Counted from the first letter of the stretch, positions 1 through 9,054 are shown. The stretch: DNA of 30,490 nucleotides from Ignavibacteria bacterium UBA2373 (GCA_002344005.1 DDTD01000100.1:1-30490); one strand, 5' to 3'. Notes: generated by a model from the sequence alone, not told the origin. A program made the numbers and translations.

Positions 1-107
1 GGATGTGTGTGGTTTTTGGTTGGACGTGGTTTTTGTTTTATTGCCCCCTCTGTGTCTCCCCCAAAATGGGGAAGAAGTTTTTTTGGATGTGTGTGGTTTT
101 TGGTTGG
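1..107. repeat. 23-bp direct repeat, two copies 84 bp apart
   Basis: The 23 bases beginning ggatgtgtgtgg are found at 1-23 and again, identical, at 85-107. The stretch is extremely G/T rich on the plus strand. The copies lie downstream of the aconitase gene, and the second one runs up to the aconitase terminator. The first copy starts at the window edge, so the array may continue to the left. No coding frame here is convincing. Function is unknown; a duplicated 3' intergenic segment is the simplest reading. Confidence 0.7.
55..84 (+). terminator. possible intrinsic terminator for a plus-strand gene to the left
   Basis: A short hairpin has a four-pair cccc/gggg core (59-62 with 68-71, loop aaaat), extended after one mismatch by three more pairs. 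It is followed by a run of seven T at 78-84. It would end a plus-strand transcript converging on aconitase from outside the window. The stem is short and the upstream gene is not visible, so this is tentative. Confidence 0.35.
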
Positions 108-111
108 GGGT

Positions 112-150
112 AGAAATAAAAACGGACATCGTCGTGTGACGATGCCCGTT
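112..150 (-). terminator. intrinsic terminator of the aconitase gene
   Basis: A 13-base inverted repeat (121-133 with 138-150, one mismatch that becomes a G-U wobble in RNA, four-base loop) lies 25 bases beyond the aconitase stop codon. Read on the minus strand the stem is followed by TTTTTATTT. This is a standard Rho-independent terminator and suggests aconitase is transcribed as a single gene or is last in its transcript. Confidence 0.85.
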
Positions 151-174
151 GTGATGTTTGGTTTTGTTGTTTGC

Positions 175-2421
175 TTATCTTCCTGCGATGAGATTGAGTG
201 CGCTACCTGCTTTGAACCATCCTATTTGTTGTTGGTTCATGGTGTGTTTTAGCTCGATGGTGTGTGTGGTGCCATCGCTGTGATTGATGGTGAGATTGAT
301 GTTTTCACCGGTTTTGAGTGTTGCTATGTCTATGGATACTTTGTCGTCTTCGCGTATAAGATCATAGTCCGCGGGGTTGACAAAGGTGAGTGGGAGCATG
401 CCTTGTTTTTTGAGATTTGTTTCGTGGATTCGCGCAAAGGATTTGACGATGATGGCTTTGCCGCCAAGGAATCGCGGTTCCATTGCTGCGTGTTCGCGTG
501 ATGATCCTTCGCCGTAGTTTTCTTCGCCGATGACTACCCATGCTGTGCCGCGTGCTTTGTAGTCGCGTGCTACGGCAGGCACTTCGTTGTATTCGCCGGT
601 GAAGATGTTTTTGACGGAGTTGGCTGTGTCATTGGCGTAGTTGATTGCGCCGATGAGCATATTGTTGGAGATATTGTCTAAGTGCCCGCGAAAACGTAAC
701 CAAGGTCCTGCCATGGAGATATGGTCGGTGGTGCATTTGCCTTTTACTTTGATGAGTACGGGCATATTGTTGTATTCTTCGGGGTTTGGTGCTTTGAATG
801 CTTCGAGTTTTTGTAGTCTGTTGGAATCTGGTGCTATGACGACTTGGACTGCTGATCCGTCTTCGGCAGGAGCTATGAATCCGTTTGCATCGGGTACGAA
901 TCCGCCTTGGGGTAGTTCTGTGCCGATGGGTGGGTTGAGTGCTATGCCGTTGATGGGCTGTTTGGTGAAGTCCACGGTGAGGTCGCCTGTGAGCGCGAAT
1001 CCTATGACGGTTTCGGGCGATGCGACGAAGGCGTGGGTTTCGGGGTTGCCGTCATTGCGTGATGTGAAGTTGCGGTTGAATGATGTGATGATGGAGTTGC
1101 GGTCACCTTTTTGTACATCATGTCTTTTCCATTGTCCGATGCATGGTCCGCAGGCATTGGCAAGGACGGTGCCGCCGACGGATTCGAGTTTTGCGAGTAT
1201 GCCGTCACGTTCGATGGTTGCTCGTACTTGCTCTGAGCCGGGTGTGATGGTGAATTCGCTTTTTGTTTTGAGTCCTTGTTGGGCTGCATAGTCTGCTATT
1301 TCGGCTACGCGGCTCATGTCTTCGTAACTTGAGTTGGTGCATGAACCGATGAGTCCGACGCGGAGCTCTGCGGGCCAGTTGTTTTGTTTTACTGCTTGGA
1401 CAAATTCGCTGATTGGCATTGCGCGGTCGGGTGTGAATGGACCGTTGATATGCGGTTCGAGCGATGTGAGGTCTATATGGATTACTTGGTCATAGTATTC
1501 TTCGGGGTTGGCGATGACTTCGTCGTCTGCGCGGAGGTGTTCGGCAACTTGGCGAGCAAGGTCAGCGACGTCGGCGCGGTCTGTTGATTCGAGGTAGCGT
1601 GCCATGGATTCGTCGAAGGGGAAGATGGATGTTGTGGCTCCGATTTCGGCACCCATGTTGCATATTGTACCTTTGCCTGTTGCGCTGAATGATGCGCATC
1701 CTTCGCCGAAGTATTCGACGATGGCACCGGTGCCGCCTTTGACGGTGAGTATGCCTGCGAGTTTGAGTATGACGTCTTTTGCTGATGTCCAACCATTCAT
1801 TTTTCCGGTGAGTTTTACGCCGATGAGTTTAGGCATTTTGAGTTCCCATGGCAATCCTGCCATGACATCCACTGCGTCTGCGCCGCCGACACCGATGGCA
1901 ATCATCCCGAGACCGCCGGCATTGGGTGTGTGTGAGTCGGTGCCTATCATCATGCCGCCGGGGAATGCGTAGTTTTCGAGAACTACTTGGTGGATAATGC
2001 CCGCGCCGGGTTTCCAGAATCCGATGCCGTATTTGTTGGAGACCGAGCCAAGGAAGTTGAAGACTTCGTCGTTTTCGATTAAGGAGTTAGCAAGGTCTGA
2101 TTGGGCTCCGTGTTCTGCTCTGATGAGGTGGTCGCAGTGAACGGTTGACGGCACGGCAACTTTGGGTATGCCTGCGCTCATGAATTGTAGTAAAGCCATT
2201 TGGGCAGTTGCATCTTGCATTGCGACTCGGTCGGGCAGAAAATCAACGTATGCTTGTCCGCGAGCGGGAACGTTTTGTAATTGCGCGGGAGTCCCGTCAA
2301 TGTGTGCATAGAGGATTTTTTCGGCAAGAGTTAACGGTCTTGCTACAAGAGTACGTGTTTCCGCCACACGTTGAGCTAAGCCGTCATAGACTTTGCGAAT
2401 CATGGAAATGTCAAAAGCCAT
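175..2421 (-). CDS. acn: aconitate hydratase (aconitase)
   Basis: This 748-residue protein isomerises citrate to isocitrate through cis-aconitate in the citric acid cycle, in the cytoplasm. The three cysteines that hold the [4Fe-4S] cluster are visible: C361 in GSCTNSS, and C424 and C427 in NACGPCIG. Substrate and active-site segments are also present, namely TDSHT at 161-165 and GSSREHAA at 639-646. The length and motif order match the mitochondrial-type aconitase common in Bacteroidota. The ATG at 2421 gives the expected N-terminus. A strong terminator follows the gene. Its coding strand is rich in C and A with many C-ending codons and is visibly more GC-rich than most of the window, which I infer to be codon bias of a highly expressed gene. 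Transfer is the less likely alternative. Confidence 0.97.
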   Translation of the reverse strand: MAFDISMIRKVYDGLAQRVAETRTLVARPLTLAEKILYAHIDGTPAQLQNVPARGQAYVDFLPDRVAMQDATAQMALLQFMSAGIPKVAVPSTVHCDHLIRAEHGAQSDLANSLIENDEVFNFLGSVSNKYGIGFWKPGAGIIHQVVLENYAFPGGMMIGTDSHTPNAGGLGMIAIGVGGADAVDVMAGLPWELKMPKLIGVKLTGKMNGWTSAKDVILKLAGILTVKGGTGAIVEYFGEGCASFSATGKGTICNMGAEIGATTSIFPFDESMARYLESTDRADVADLARQVAEHLRADDEVIANPEEYYDQVIHIDLTSLEPHINGPFTPDRAMPISEFVQAVKQNNWPAELRVGLIGSCTNSSYEDMSRVAEIADYAAQQGLKTKSEFTITPGSEQVRATIERDGILAKLESVGGTVLANACGPCIGQWKRHDVQKGDRNSIITSFNRNFTSRNDGNPETHAFVASPETVIGFALTGDLTVDFTKQPINGIALNPPIGTELPQGGFVPDANGFIAPAEDGSAVQVVIAPDSNRLQKLEAFKAPNPEEYNNMPVLIKVKGKCTTDHISMAGPWLRFRGHLDNISNNMLIGAINYANDTANSVKNIFTGEYNEVPAVARDYKARGTAWVVIGEENYGEGSSREHAAMEPRFLGGKAIIVKSFARIHETNLKKQGMLPLTFVNPADYDLIREDDKVSIDIATLKTGENINLTINHSDGTTHTIELKHTMNQQQIGWFKAGSALNLIAGR

Positions 2422-2598
2422 AAAAGTAACCTATAAAAAAATGAAATAATCGGCGGCTACCGTTCCGCCTGTTTGTATTTTGTGATAGTTCGTTTGTAAG
2501 TATAGCAAGAGTTTTCTGACCATAATATTAGCTATATAGACGTGTTTCAATGTACATTAGTTGAAGAGTCCAAAACGTCTTGTTTGCTTCATCAAGTG

Positions 2599-2629
2599 CA
2601 AAATTACAATGACAATGTCAATAATTTTG
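2599..2629. promoter_or_regulatory. symmetric element between divergent acn and OmpA-like genes
   Basis: An 8-base inverted repeat, caaaatta at 2599-2606 and taattttg at 2622-2629, flanks the palindrome tgacaatgtca at 2610-2620. Read outward, each arm matches the Bacteroidota -7 element TAnnTTTG, one for each divergent gene. No matching -33 TTTG was found at the right distance for either. A further tgtcattgta at 2649-2658 is the exact inverse of 2605-2614. Promoter or operator function is inferred from position and symmetry only. Confidence 0.35.
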
Positions 2630-2719
2630 AGAAAAGGCAGGCATTGAGTGTCATTGTAGCGAAAGTGTGATATGTCTTGATTATATGGCATTTTTGCAGT
2701 CACTACAACAAAGAGCAAT

Positions 2720-4624
2720 ATGACTATGAAAAAACAGAGTATAATTTTCCTTTTAGCAATTCAATCATTGTGTACGGTGGGTGTGTTTGCGCAAAATCTT
2801 CACAAGGAGCTGCGATTTGATGGCGGTTATCAGTATAATTGGACAGGAGCCGGGTATCAGAGTTTTGGGCTTGAACCACCATTGCCATCGAGTAATTTTG
2901 TGACATTCCGTTTTATTGACGGTGGGGGAGAAGCGGCGACGGGCGGTTTATCCTATTTGTTTCCGCTGAATGAACGTTTGAGAGTGGGCGGGCGTTTGGG
3001 ATTAGACAGTCGCCGGAGCAATCTTGTGGATTATTCTTTAGCGGAGCAACCGAATATCAATCTTTATATCAATTATCTCACGTTTGAGCCGCTTATAGAA
3101 TATGCGATTATGAAGAATGTGGGTTTACAATTCCGTCCGATTCTTGCCCTGAATACTTCGTCATCATTTGAGTATGTCCAAGAAAATGCAAGACCACCCG
3201 TTCGAATTGCCGGAAGGGAACTGACCGATATACCAACATTGTCGTATGGGTTTGCATTGGGGACGAATTATAGATTTAGCTTAGATAAAAGAAATCAGTG
3301 GCATGCTATACCATTTATTGAGGGCAGTTGGCTTTTTAATCAGAGGTCGGCAAATGCGGGGCAAGGGCAAAATCCATTGACGGATGTTTTATCAACAATA
3401 TCGCTTAGGGTGGGAGCTTCGATTGCATTTTCTTTCGGTACTGAACCCGTCTATGAACCTGAGCCACCGCGTCAAAATCCGTTTATTGGCTTGTCTTTTT
3501 CTCTTCCTGAACGGGGTACTATTGTAACACGTCCGACTGAGGAATATTTCCCATTAAGTAATACCGTGTTCTTTGATGCGGGTTCATCAAAAATACCGGC
3601 TCGATATTCGCAATTAGGTGCAGAAACTGCCAAAAGATTCGATGAAAAAAATATTGAAAATGTCAATTACAGTTCGGGTATTAACCGACAGGGGCGCATT
3701 TCTGCACAATCAAATGCGTATTATCATATTTTGAATGTCTATGCATCTCGATTGCGCAGCAACCCCTCTTTAACATTAAAATTAGTTGGCTATGGAATAA
3801 CTGCAGATGAGTCTTTGATAATGGGAAAAAACATAAAAGACTATTATGTGAATAGTCATGGGATAGATCCAAACAGAATATTTATTGAGTCGGGAATGCA
3901 AGACAATCAAGGACAAAAGCAAAGAATAACACAAGATATGCGCAGGGTCGAAATTGAACCCGGATTACCCACCGCCACCGCACCTGTTCTGTTAAAAATG
4001 ATGGAGAATTCACCCTTCGACAATGATATTCTTGTCAGTTTAGAGGCACGCGACAGTATTGCGTCTTGGAAAATGCGTGTTCTTGGTGAAAAATTTGATA
4101 TGTCATTCGGACCATTCACAACGTTGGCACAAAGAATAGAGCCTACTATTCTTTTGGGAACAAAATTGGAAGGTTATTTTAATGCAACGGTAACTGCTAC
4201 GAAAAAAGATGGAAGCATTCAAACCGCAGAGAAAGAATTTAAACTTGACCGGAAACGATTAGAAAAAACAGCGAAACGATTTACGGTATTGTTCAACGAA
4301 AAAGAATCATTGCTGCAATCTTCGGATGAGAATTATATTAAAAATAAAATAGGAGCCATGATTGTTTCGGGAGAAAAAATCATTATACATGGTCATGCAG
4401 ATAGCGAAGGCGACAGCAAACAAATTTATGCTTTATCAAAAAAACGTGCTGAATATGTGCTTGATATTCTTCAAAAAGAACTCAAAAAACGTTCTGTGAT
4501 ATGCGATATTCAAGTAGTTCCTTTTGGTGATGATAAAACATATTCAATAATCAGCAGTACTTTACCGGAAGGCAGACAATATAATAGAAGTGCAATTATT
4601 GAGATTATACCTCTTGAAAAATAA
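2720..4624 (+). CDS. OmpA-family outer-membrane protein with two OmpA-like domains
   Basis: The 634-residue protein begins with a Sec signal peptide ending at VFAQ (residue 25). Residues about 28-240 look like an outer-membrane beta-barrel, with alternating aromatic strands and Gly-rich turns. Residues about 280-413 resemble an OmpA-type domain (VFFDAGSSKIP, then DPNRIFIESG), but the usual TD peptidoglycan-binding site is not evident. A beta-rich spacer at about 415-510 resembles an Ig-like fold. The C-terminal OmpA domain, 520-632, has GHADSEG (D561), LSKKRAEYV (R576) and YNR (R623), the positions that bind diaminopimelate in the family. It probably links the outer membrane to peptidoglycan. 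The gene diverges from acn. The ATG at 2720 and the ATG two codons later are both possible starts. Confidence 0.88.
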   Translation: MTMKKQSIIFLLAIQSLCTVGVFAQNLHKELRFDGGYQYNWTGAGYQSFGLEPPLPSSNFVTFRFIDGGGEAATGGLSYLFPLNERLRVGGRLGLDSRRSNLVDYSLAEQPNINLYINYLTFEPLIEYAIMKNVGLQFRPILALNTSSSFEYVQENARPPVRIAGRELTDIPTLSYGFALGTNYRFSLDKRNQWHAIPFIEGSWLFNQRSANAGQGQNPLTDVLSTISLRVGASIAFSFGTEPVYEPEPPRQNPFIGLSFSLPERGTIVTRPTEEYFPLSNTVFFDAGSSKIPARYSQLGAETAKRFDEKNIENVNYSSGINRQGRISAQSNAYYHILNVYASRLRSNPSLTLKLVGYGITADESLIMGKNIKDYYVNSHGIDPNRIFIESGMQDNQGQKQRITQDMRRVEIEPGLPTATAPVLLKMMENSPFDNDILVSLEARDSIASWKMRVLGEKFDMSFGPFTTLAQRIEPTILLGTKLEGYFNATVTATKKDGSIQTAEKEFKLDRKRLEKTAKRFTVLFNEKESLLQSSDENYIKNKIGAMIVSGEKIIIHGHADSEGDSKQIYALSKKRAEYVLDILQKELKKRSVICDIQVVPFGDDKTYSIISSTLPEGRQYNRSAIIEIIPLEK

Positions 4625-4626
4625 CA

Positions 4627-4648
4627 GTGGCTCTTTAACAAGAGCCAC
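4627..4648. terminator. hairpin between convergent OmpA-like and lipoprotein genes
   Basis: A perfect nine-base inverted repeat, gtggctctt at 4627-4635 and aagagccac at 4640-4648, lies between two converging genes and just after the OmpA-like stop codon. Neither side has a long T run (ttattttc on the minus strand is the best), so it is a plausible bidirectional terminator of modest strength. Confidence 0.55.
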
Positions 4649-4665
4649 CATCAGAATAAGTTTGT

Positions 4666-5055
4666 TTATTTTATCTTTTCATATTCAGCAACTGCCGTTG
4701 TTCCTATTTCATTGAGCAATGTATCGGGGTGTCTGTTCATGTCAAATGGATAACCCATGTACATCAGAGTATCATTTTTAAATACAGCAAAGTAATCAGA
4801 ATCATATTCACCCTCCAGACCAAGAATACCTAGGCTAGCTTGAGTTTCATACACTTGAATTAAATATTTATTTGACGGTGAAGAGTTTAGTCTAATTTCA
4901 AATTCATTTACATGATTGTTTCTTAGTCTGCTTACAACTTCAGAGTATGTCATGCCCTTTTGTAACACTTTTGATTGATATATTGAAATTTTGGGATTTG
5001 AAAAACATGAGAGTAACGATATTGTACAAAACAATATACATATGATTTTATTCAT
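4666..5055 (-). CDS. small lipoprotein, BamE/SmpA-like fold suspected
   Basis: The 129-residue protein has a lipoprotein signal with lipobox LLSC (Cys17), so it is expected to be membrane-anchored. The segment LQKGMTYSEVVSRL followed by several beta strands and YFAVFKNDTLMYMG resembles the helix-plus-sheet layout of BamE/SmpA-type domains, where KGMT leads the first helix. The neighbouring upstream gene, 5093-5524, encodes a protein with the same layout (LHKGMTKEAVLKVL, then YYLLYFNGKLRYWG), so the two are probably paralogues; the gap between them is 37 bases and suggests co-transcription. The exact family is not certain and no partner is identified. Confidence 0.72.
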   Translation of the reverse strand: MNKIICILFCTISLLSCFSNPKISIYQSKVLQKGMTYSEVVSRLRNNHVNEFEIRLNSSPSNKYLIQVYETQASLGILGLEGEYDSDYFAVFKNDTLMYMGYPFDMNRHPDTLLNEIGTTAVAEYEKIK

Positions 5056-5092
5056 GAAATATCCTAACTTGGTTATTAATAATCAATGATTC

Positions 5093-5524
5093 TTATTTGA
5101 CATTATTTAGTAAATTCACTTTATTATATAGCTCCTTAGAGATAACTGAAATTTCGTAATCTTCCGTTTCACTGTATTCTACAAGAGTACCCCAGTACCT
5201 TAGTTTACCATTGAAGTAAAGAAGATAGTAATCATCTATATTGTCTTGAACCTGTGTAAAATAATTAGTGCGTCCGACCCCGACAAAACCACTATAAGTT
5301 TTTACTTCATAAGTTTTTACTTCAAAGTCATAGACATCATAAGTTTGACCATTTACAGTTATAGTAAACTCTTTGACAGGTTTATATTCTAATACCTTTA
5401 AAACGGCTTCCTTTGTCATACCTTTATGTAGTTTGTTTATAGTATTAATTATTAAATACGACTTACACGAAAACAAAGTACATAGAACTATAAATACAAC
5501 AATTTTTTGTAGCATATTAACCAC
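5093..5524 (-). CDS. small lipoprotein, paralogue of the 4666-5055 product
   Basis: The 143-residue protein has lipobox LFSC (Cys20); an alternative start at Met4 gives a tidier signal peptide. It shares with its downstream neighbour the KGMT helix and the final beta pair ending in a NGKLRYWG-type strand. It carries an exact internal duplication of five residues (EVKTY twice), caused by a 15-bp tandem repeat at 5294-5323, between two predicted strands. It is probably periplasm-facing and attached to a membrane. Function is unknown; a BamE/SmpA-like fold is inferred by eye. Confidence 0.72.
   Translation of the reverse strand: MVNMLQKIVVFIVLCTLFSCKSYLIINTINKLHKGMTKEAVLKVLEYKPVKEFTITVNGQTYDVYDFEVKTYEVKTYSGFVGVGRTNYFTQVQDNIDDYYLLYFNGKLRYWGTLVEYSETEDYEISVISKELYNKVNLLNNVK
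5294..5323 (-). repeat. 15-bp perfect tandem duplication inside a lipoprotein gene
   Basis: The 15-base unit ataagtttttacttc is present twice without change at 5294-5308 and 5309-5323. It keeps the frame and adds EVKTY to the lipoprotein. Perfect identity suggests a recent slippage event. Confidence 0.9.
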
Positions 5525-5667
5525 CTTTTAATTAATGAACACTGTGTAAAAATTTATAATATAAAGATCATGTATTTTTATTCTATTATTTATTATGAAC
5601 CATTATGTGTGTACGAATAATATCATTTAGAATATAGCTATCATCTATGACTTTAGTTGAAAAGTTG

Positions 5668-8661
5668 TTAAAAGTATGTACCATATGCAACCATCAAAGT
5701 GTATGGTGATTCTATAGCAGGGTAAGAATTTAAACTATATGCTAATTCTAATCTCAAGGTATAAATCCCTAAGTTGTATTCACAGGCTGCGCCTATGCTT
5801 TGTATTACAGTATTTTGTGGAACACCAATTTCATCGAATGACTTAAATGCAGTACCAATATCATAAAAGAATGAAGCCCAACTCCCAAGAATAATTACCG
5901 GTAGTTTTACGTAAACAGAGCCCGTAACAAAATTTTCATTTGATAATTGATTAACTGCATAACCACGTACAAAATATCGTTGATGAAAAACTGCATCTTG
6001 AAGAGTTGGAAATAATTCTGACTCTGTAATAGCTCGGTTATCCAAATCACTTTTTAGATATGGATTGGTATTAGGGCGTACAATCCAACCGGGAGTTCCG
6101 CCAATCCTAAAAGCCGGGGGGGCGTTTCCAAATGATGTGCCTGCATTCACGTCAAATCCGATAGAGGTAAACGGAGCTAAGTAATGATCAGAACTTGCAC
6201 TGATTGTCCATAGTCCAAAATTCGCACCATATTTGCCAATTGCAGGTGATAATTGTATTTCAGAGGTCACATAATTACCCGTATAATTCACGGAACTGTG
6301 ACGTTTGCGAGTATTATACGTATAATTGAGTGTCGGTGTAAAGAAAACAGCTCCTTGATTAGGTCTATCGGCTGATAGTATGAACGTGCTTAACTGTAGC
6401 TTTTGTTTCTGATCTAATACATACTCACCTTCAGCAAACACTCCGGTTTCAGTATAATTTGGAAAAATATAACTACTTCTATAAAGTCTAAACGTATAAT
6501 CAATTATGTAGTCTTTCATTTCATAGTAGAGTGACGCTCTATACATAATTGGTGGCGCATTTGTATCAGATTTCGCAAGTGTTGGTCCTCCAATGGTTAA
6601 ATACGTATAGATATTTTTATCACGAAACAGATCACGAAAAGTAATCTTACTGTTTATTGTGGGGGTAAAAGAAAAACCGCTGTAACCCAGATATACTGAG
6701 AAATCATCATAGGCTAATGGATTAGGAAAATTGATTTCATTCATCATTGGATATCTGCTCATTATTCGCATATTCATTGAGTCAAGAGTTTTTGTATCTG
6801 ATAGAGTGAAAGCAACTGATGATGAATCCTTAACTACTGAGTCCTTTGTAAAAAGAGGAAAGCGTTTAGGATTAATGTTGAATAACTTGAATCGTGTAAA
6901 TGGTAATGTATCTGTAGTGGCTTTTTTTGTATTTGGGTCATTCAAGACGAATAAATCAATACCTGTTCCATTATAAGCTGTAAATGCTAGCTTTGAGTTA
7001 TCATAAGATAGAGAAAAATCCTTTATAGCATACCTTGTGTTCGATAATGGTGTTTCGTTACGTTTTTCAATGTTGTAACGGTATACATTATAGATACCAT
7101 TTTTATCGTGCAGTATCATTAAATTTGAATCATTACTTGAGGGAACAATACGCTCGATTCTATAAGAAAAAAAGGACGTCAACTGAGTTGTAGATTTAGT
7201 TAATACCGAGTATTTATAAACGGCATGAAATTCGTTTGTAGAAAAGTAGTCTTCTTTTTCACTGTTTATATTTGCCGCGCTTTTTTCTCTTCTTGACGTG
7301 AAAAATATTGATTTTCCATCCCTTGACCATACAGCCGATTGATCGTAATATATATCATTGGTACATTGTATAAGTGAATTGTCAGATAAAGAATAGATGA
7401 AAATGTCTTGCTGATTATTCTTAAGTGCAGAAATTACAATTGAATTACCATCCGGTGACCAATGTGTTGATTGAATTGATCGAAAGTTGAGATACCTTTG
7501 CTCATAATCTTCGGTCTTTATATTATATATATATAATTGGTCATATCCATTTGTTTTTGCAGTAAACACAAATTTTTCACTTGACGGATGCCAGCTTACT
7601 GTATGTTTACTTACTACGAGTTCTTGAAATCCCATCGTTGACCAGCCATCAATAAGAATTCTATTTTTCTTTGGTGACCCTACGTCATGGATGTAAAGCC
7701 CTAAAGCATCATTGTCATTGCCGATATAAATGATTTTCTTGCCATCCGGTGATATTTGAGGATTTGTTGTATAATAGTTAGATGTTACTTTTGCTCTTTT
7801 TACTATATCACCGAATATATCAGGAGTCTGAAATTTATCTGCTTCTTCATTGTATATCTTTTTCAATTCATCTTGGAATGCAGTTGTAATACTATGGTAT
7901 CCAACAATTTTGGTAACTTTATAATTCTTAGATTTATTCTTTGGTTTTTCTGTGTATTCTTTGATGAGCGTGCTTAGTTTATTACGATCATATCGCAATG
8001 TTAACCAATTGCAAAATGCTTCACCGTAACGATATGCCGAATATCCATAGAGATTTTCAGGGTCAATAGCTTTCGATCCAAATAGATAACTACGCATATA
8101 CATATCGGTTTCATAATCCATAGTGCTGCCTTTACTAAAATAATCGGCAATACCTTCATTGAGCCAATATGGCAATAAATTAGTACCCCAGATTGATGAT
8201 GACCAGAATGAAGCATTTTCTTGGAGGTATTTATTGAGGTAAGAGTGGACTACTTCGTGATAAATAACATGTCTAAATTCATCGTAATCACCGGAGAAAG
8301 GAATTACAATACGACTGTATTTTAATTCGGTGAAACCACCCGTACCTTCTGATAGTATAGATGATGTGAGATTAGTTTGTTGAAACTCATTGTGGGATCC
8401 GTATATAAAGACTTGAAGTAGGTCAATTTGGGGTAATCCTAACTTCCATTTGAGATATTCCAGAGCGCGTTCTGCATTTTGTGCAGCAAATTCAGCAATC
8501 TTAAGATTATTTTCAGTATAATACACCTCCGTATTCTTTGAGGTAATAGACTGCCATTCGAAGACATCATATTGCCTTTTGTAAAAGCCCTCTTGGCTGT
8601 AGCCGGTATAACAAGCTATAAAAACAAAAACACTTACACACAGAAGTAATAGGTGTTTCAT
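5668..8661 (-). CDS. gluzincin peptidase / TolB-like propeller / Omp85-like barrel fusion protein
   Basis: The 997-residue protein has a signal peptide probably cut after GYSQ (residue 23). Residues about 30-280 form a peptidase MA-like zinc domain: HEVVH at 135-139 supplies two histidine ligands and the catalytic Glu136, and E169 in LNEGIADYF is a good third ligand. Residues about 295-575 carry PD40/TolB-type propeller blades, seen as SPDGKKIIY, SPDGNSIVI and SRDGKSIFF. Residues about 650-997 look like an outer-membrane barrel, with VRGY at 898-901, the signature loop motif of Omp85 proteins, and a terminal Phe as expected for a BamA substrate. I infer an outer-membrane protein with the peptidase and propeller in the periplasm or on the surface. 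Substrate is unknown. A good promoter lies at 8786-8816. Confidence 0.85.
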   Translation of the reverse strand: MKHLLLLCVSVFVFIACYTGYSQEGFYKRQYDVFEWQSITSKNTEVYYTENNLKIAEFAAQNAERALEYLKWKLGLPQIDLLQVFIYGSHNEFQQTNLTSSILSEGTGGFTELKYSRIVIPFSGDYDEFRHVIYHEVVHSYLNKYLQENASFWSSSIWGTNLLPYWLNEGIADYFSKGSTMDYETDMYMRSYLFGSKAIDPENLYGYSAYRYGEAFCNWLTLRYDRNKLSTLIKEYTEKPKNKSKNYKVTKIVGYHSITTAFQDELKKIYNEEADKFQTPDIFGDIVKRAKVTSNYYTTNPQISPDGKKIIYIGNDNDALGLYIHDVGSPKKNRILIDGWSTMGFQELVVSKHTVSWHPSSEKFVFTAKTNGYDQLYIYNIKTEDYEQRYLNFRSIQSTHWSPDGNSIVISALKNNQQDIFIYSLSDNSLIQCTNDIYYDQSAVWSRDGKSIFFTSRREKSAANINSEKEDYFSTNEFHAVYKYSVLTKSTTQLTSFFSYRIERIVPSSNDSNLMILHDKNGIYNVYRYNIEKRNETPLSNTRYAIKDFSLSYDNSKLAFTAYNGTGIDLFVLNDPNTKKATTDTLPFTRFKLFNINPKRFPLFTKDSVVKDSSSVAFTLSDTKTLDSMNMRIMSRYPMMNEINFPNPLAYDDFSVYLGYSGFSFTPTINSKITFRDLFRDKNIYTYLTIGGPTLAKSDTNAPPIMYRASLYYEMKDYIIDYTFRLYRSSYIFPNYTETGVFAEGEYVLDQKQKLQLSTFILSADRPNQGAVFFTPTLNYTYNTRKRHSSVNYTGNYVTSEIQLSPAIGKYGANFGLWTISASSDHYLAPFTSIGFDVNAGTSFGNAPPAFRIGGTPGWIVRPNTNPYLKSDLDNRAITESELFPTLQDAVFHQRYFVRGYAVNQLSNENFVTGSVYVKLPVIILGSWASFFYDIGTAFKSFDEIGVPQNTVIQSIGAACEYNLGIYTLRLELAYSLNSYPAIESPYTLMVAYGTYF

Positions 8662-8785
8662 ATGAATAATACGATTTGGTTAAAAAACGAAGTTGCTCGT
8701 ACACACCATAACCGTATCTTATCGAAATAACCATCATAACGACTTGAATCTTGTATTGTGCCAACAACCACAACTAAAACTATGA

Positions 8786-8816
8786 CAAATATAAGTAGTT
8801 TTCTAATTACTTCAAA
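8786..8816 (-). promoter_or_regulatory. Bacteroidota-type promoter for the 997-residue fusion gene
   Basis: On the minus strand, TTTG (8813-8816) is followed after 19 bases by TATATTTG (8786-8793). This matches the Bacteroidota consensus TTTG-N19/20-TAnnTTTG exactly. It predicts a 5' untranslated leader of roughly 115 bases before the ATG at 8661. The rest of the 393-base gap at 8662-9054 shows nothing I can name. Confidence 0.6.
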
Positions 8817-9054
8817 GTACAAGACTACAAAGTAACTGACTTTTTACAAAATTCTTACATACCAGAGATGAATAATAGGGATGCTTAGTATGTAATCGTT
8901 AATAGATGCTTTAAAATGTTTTGAAATTAAATTTTATATTAACTTATTGTTGTTCAAAAGGTTCTGTGGATATGCTTCAGAGAAAATACCCCAATGTTCC
9001 AAGTACCGTATAACCTTGGATACAATCTTTCATTTGTGTCATACTTATCTCATT

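Noticed and set aside
641..1291. Plus-strand frame of 216 codons opposite aconitase
   Set aside because: It lies wholly inside the confident acn gene on the other strand, and its Pro/Ser/Met-rich translation fits antisense of a C-biased gene.
8997..9021. Terminator downstream of hisS
   Set aside because: The ccaag/cttgg stem has mismatches and no T run follows on the minus strand.
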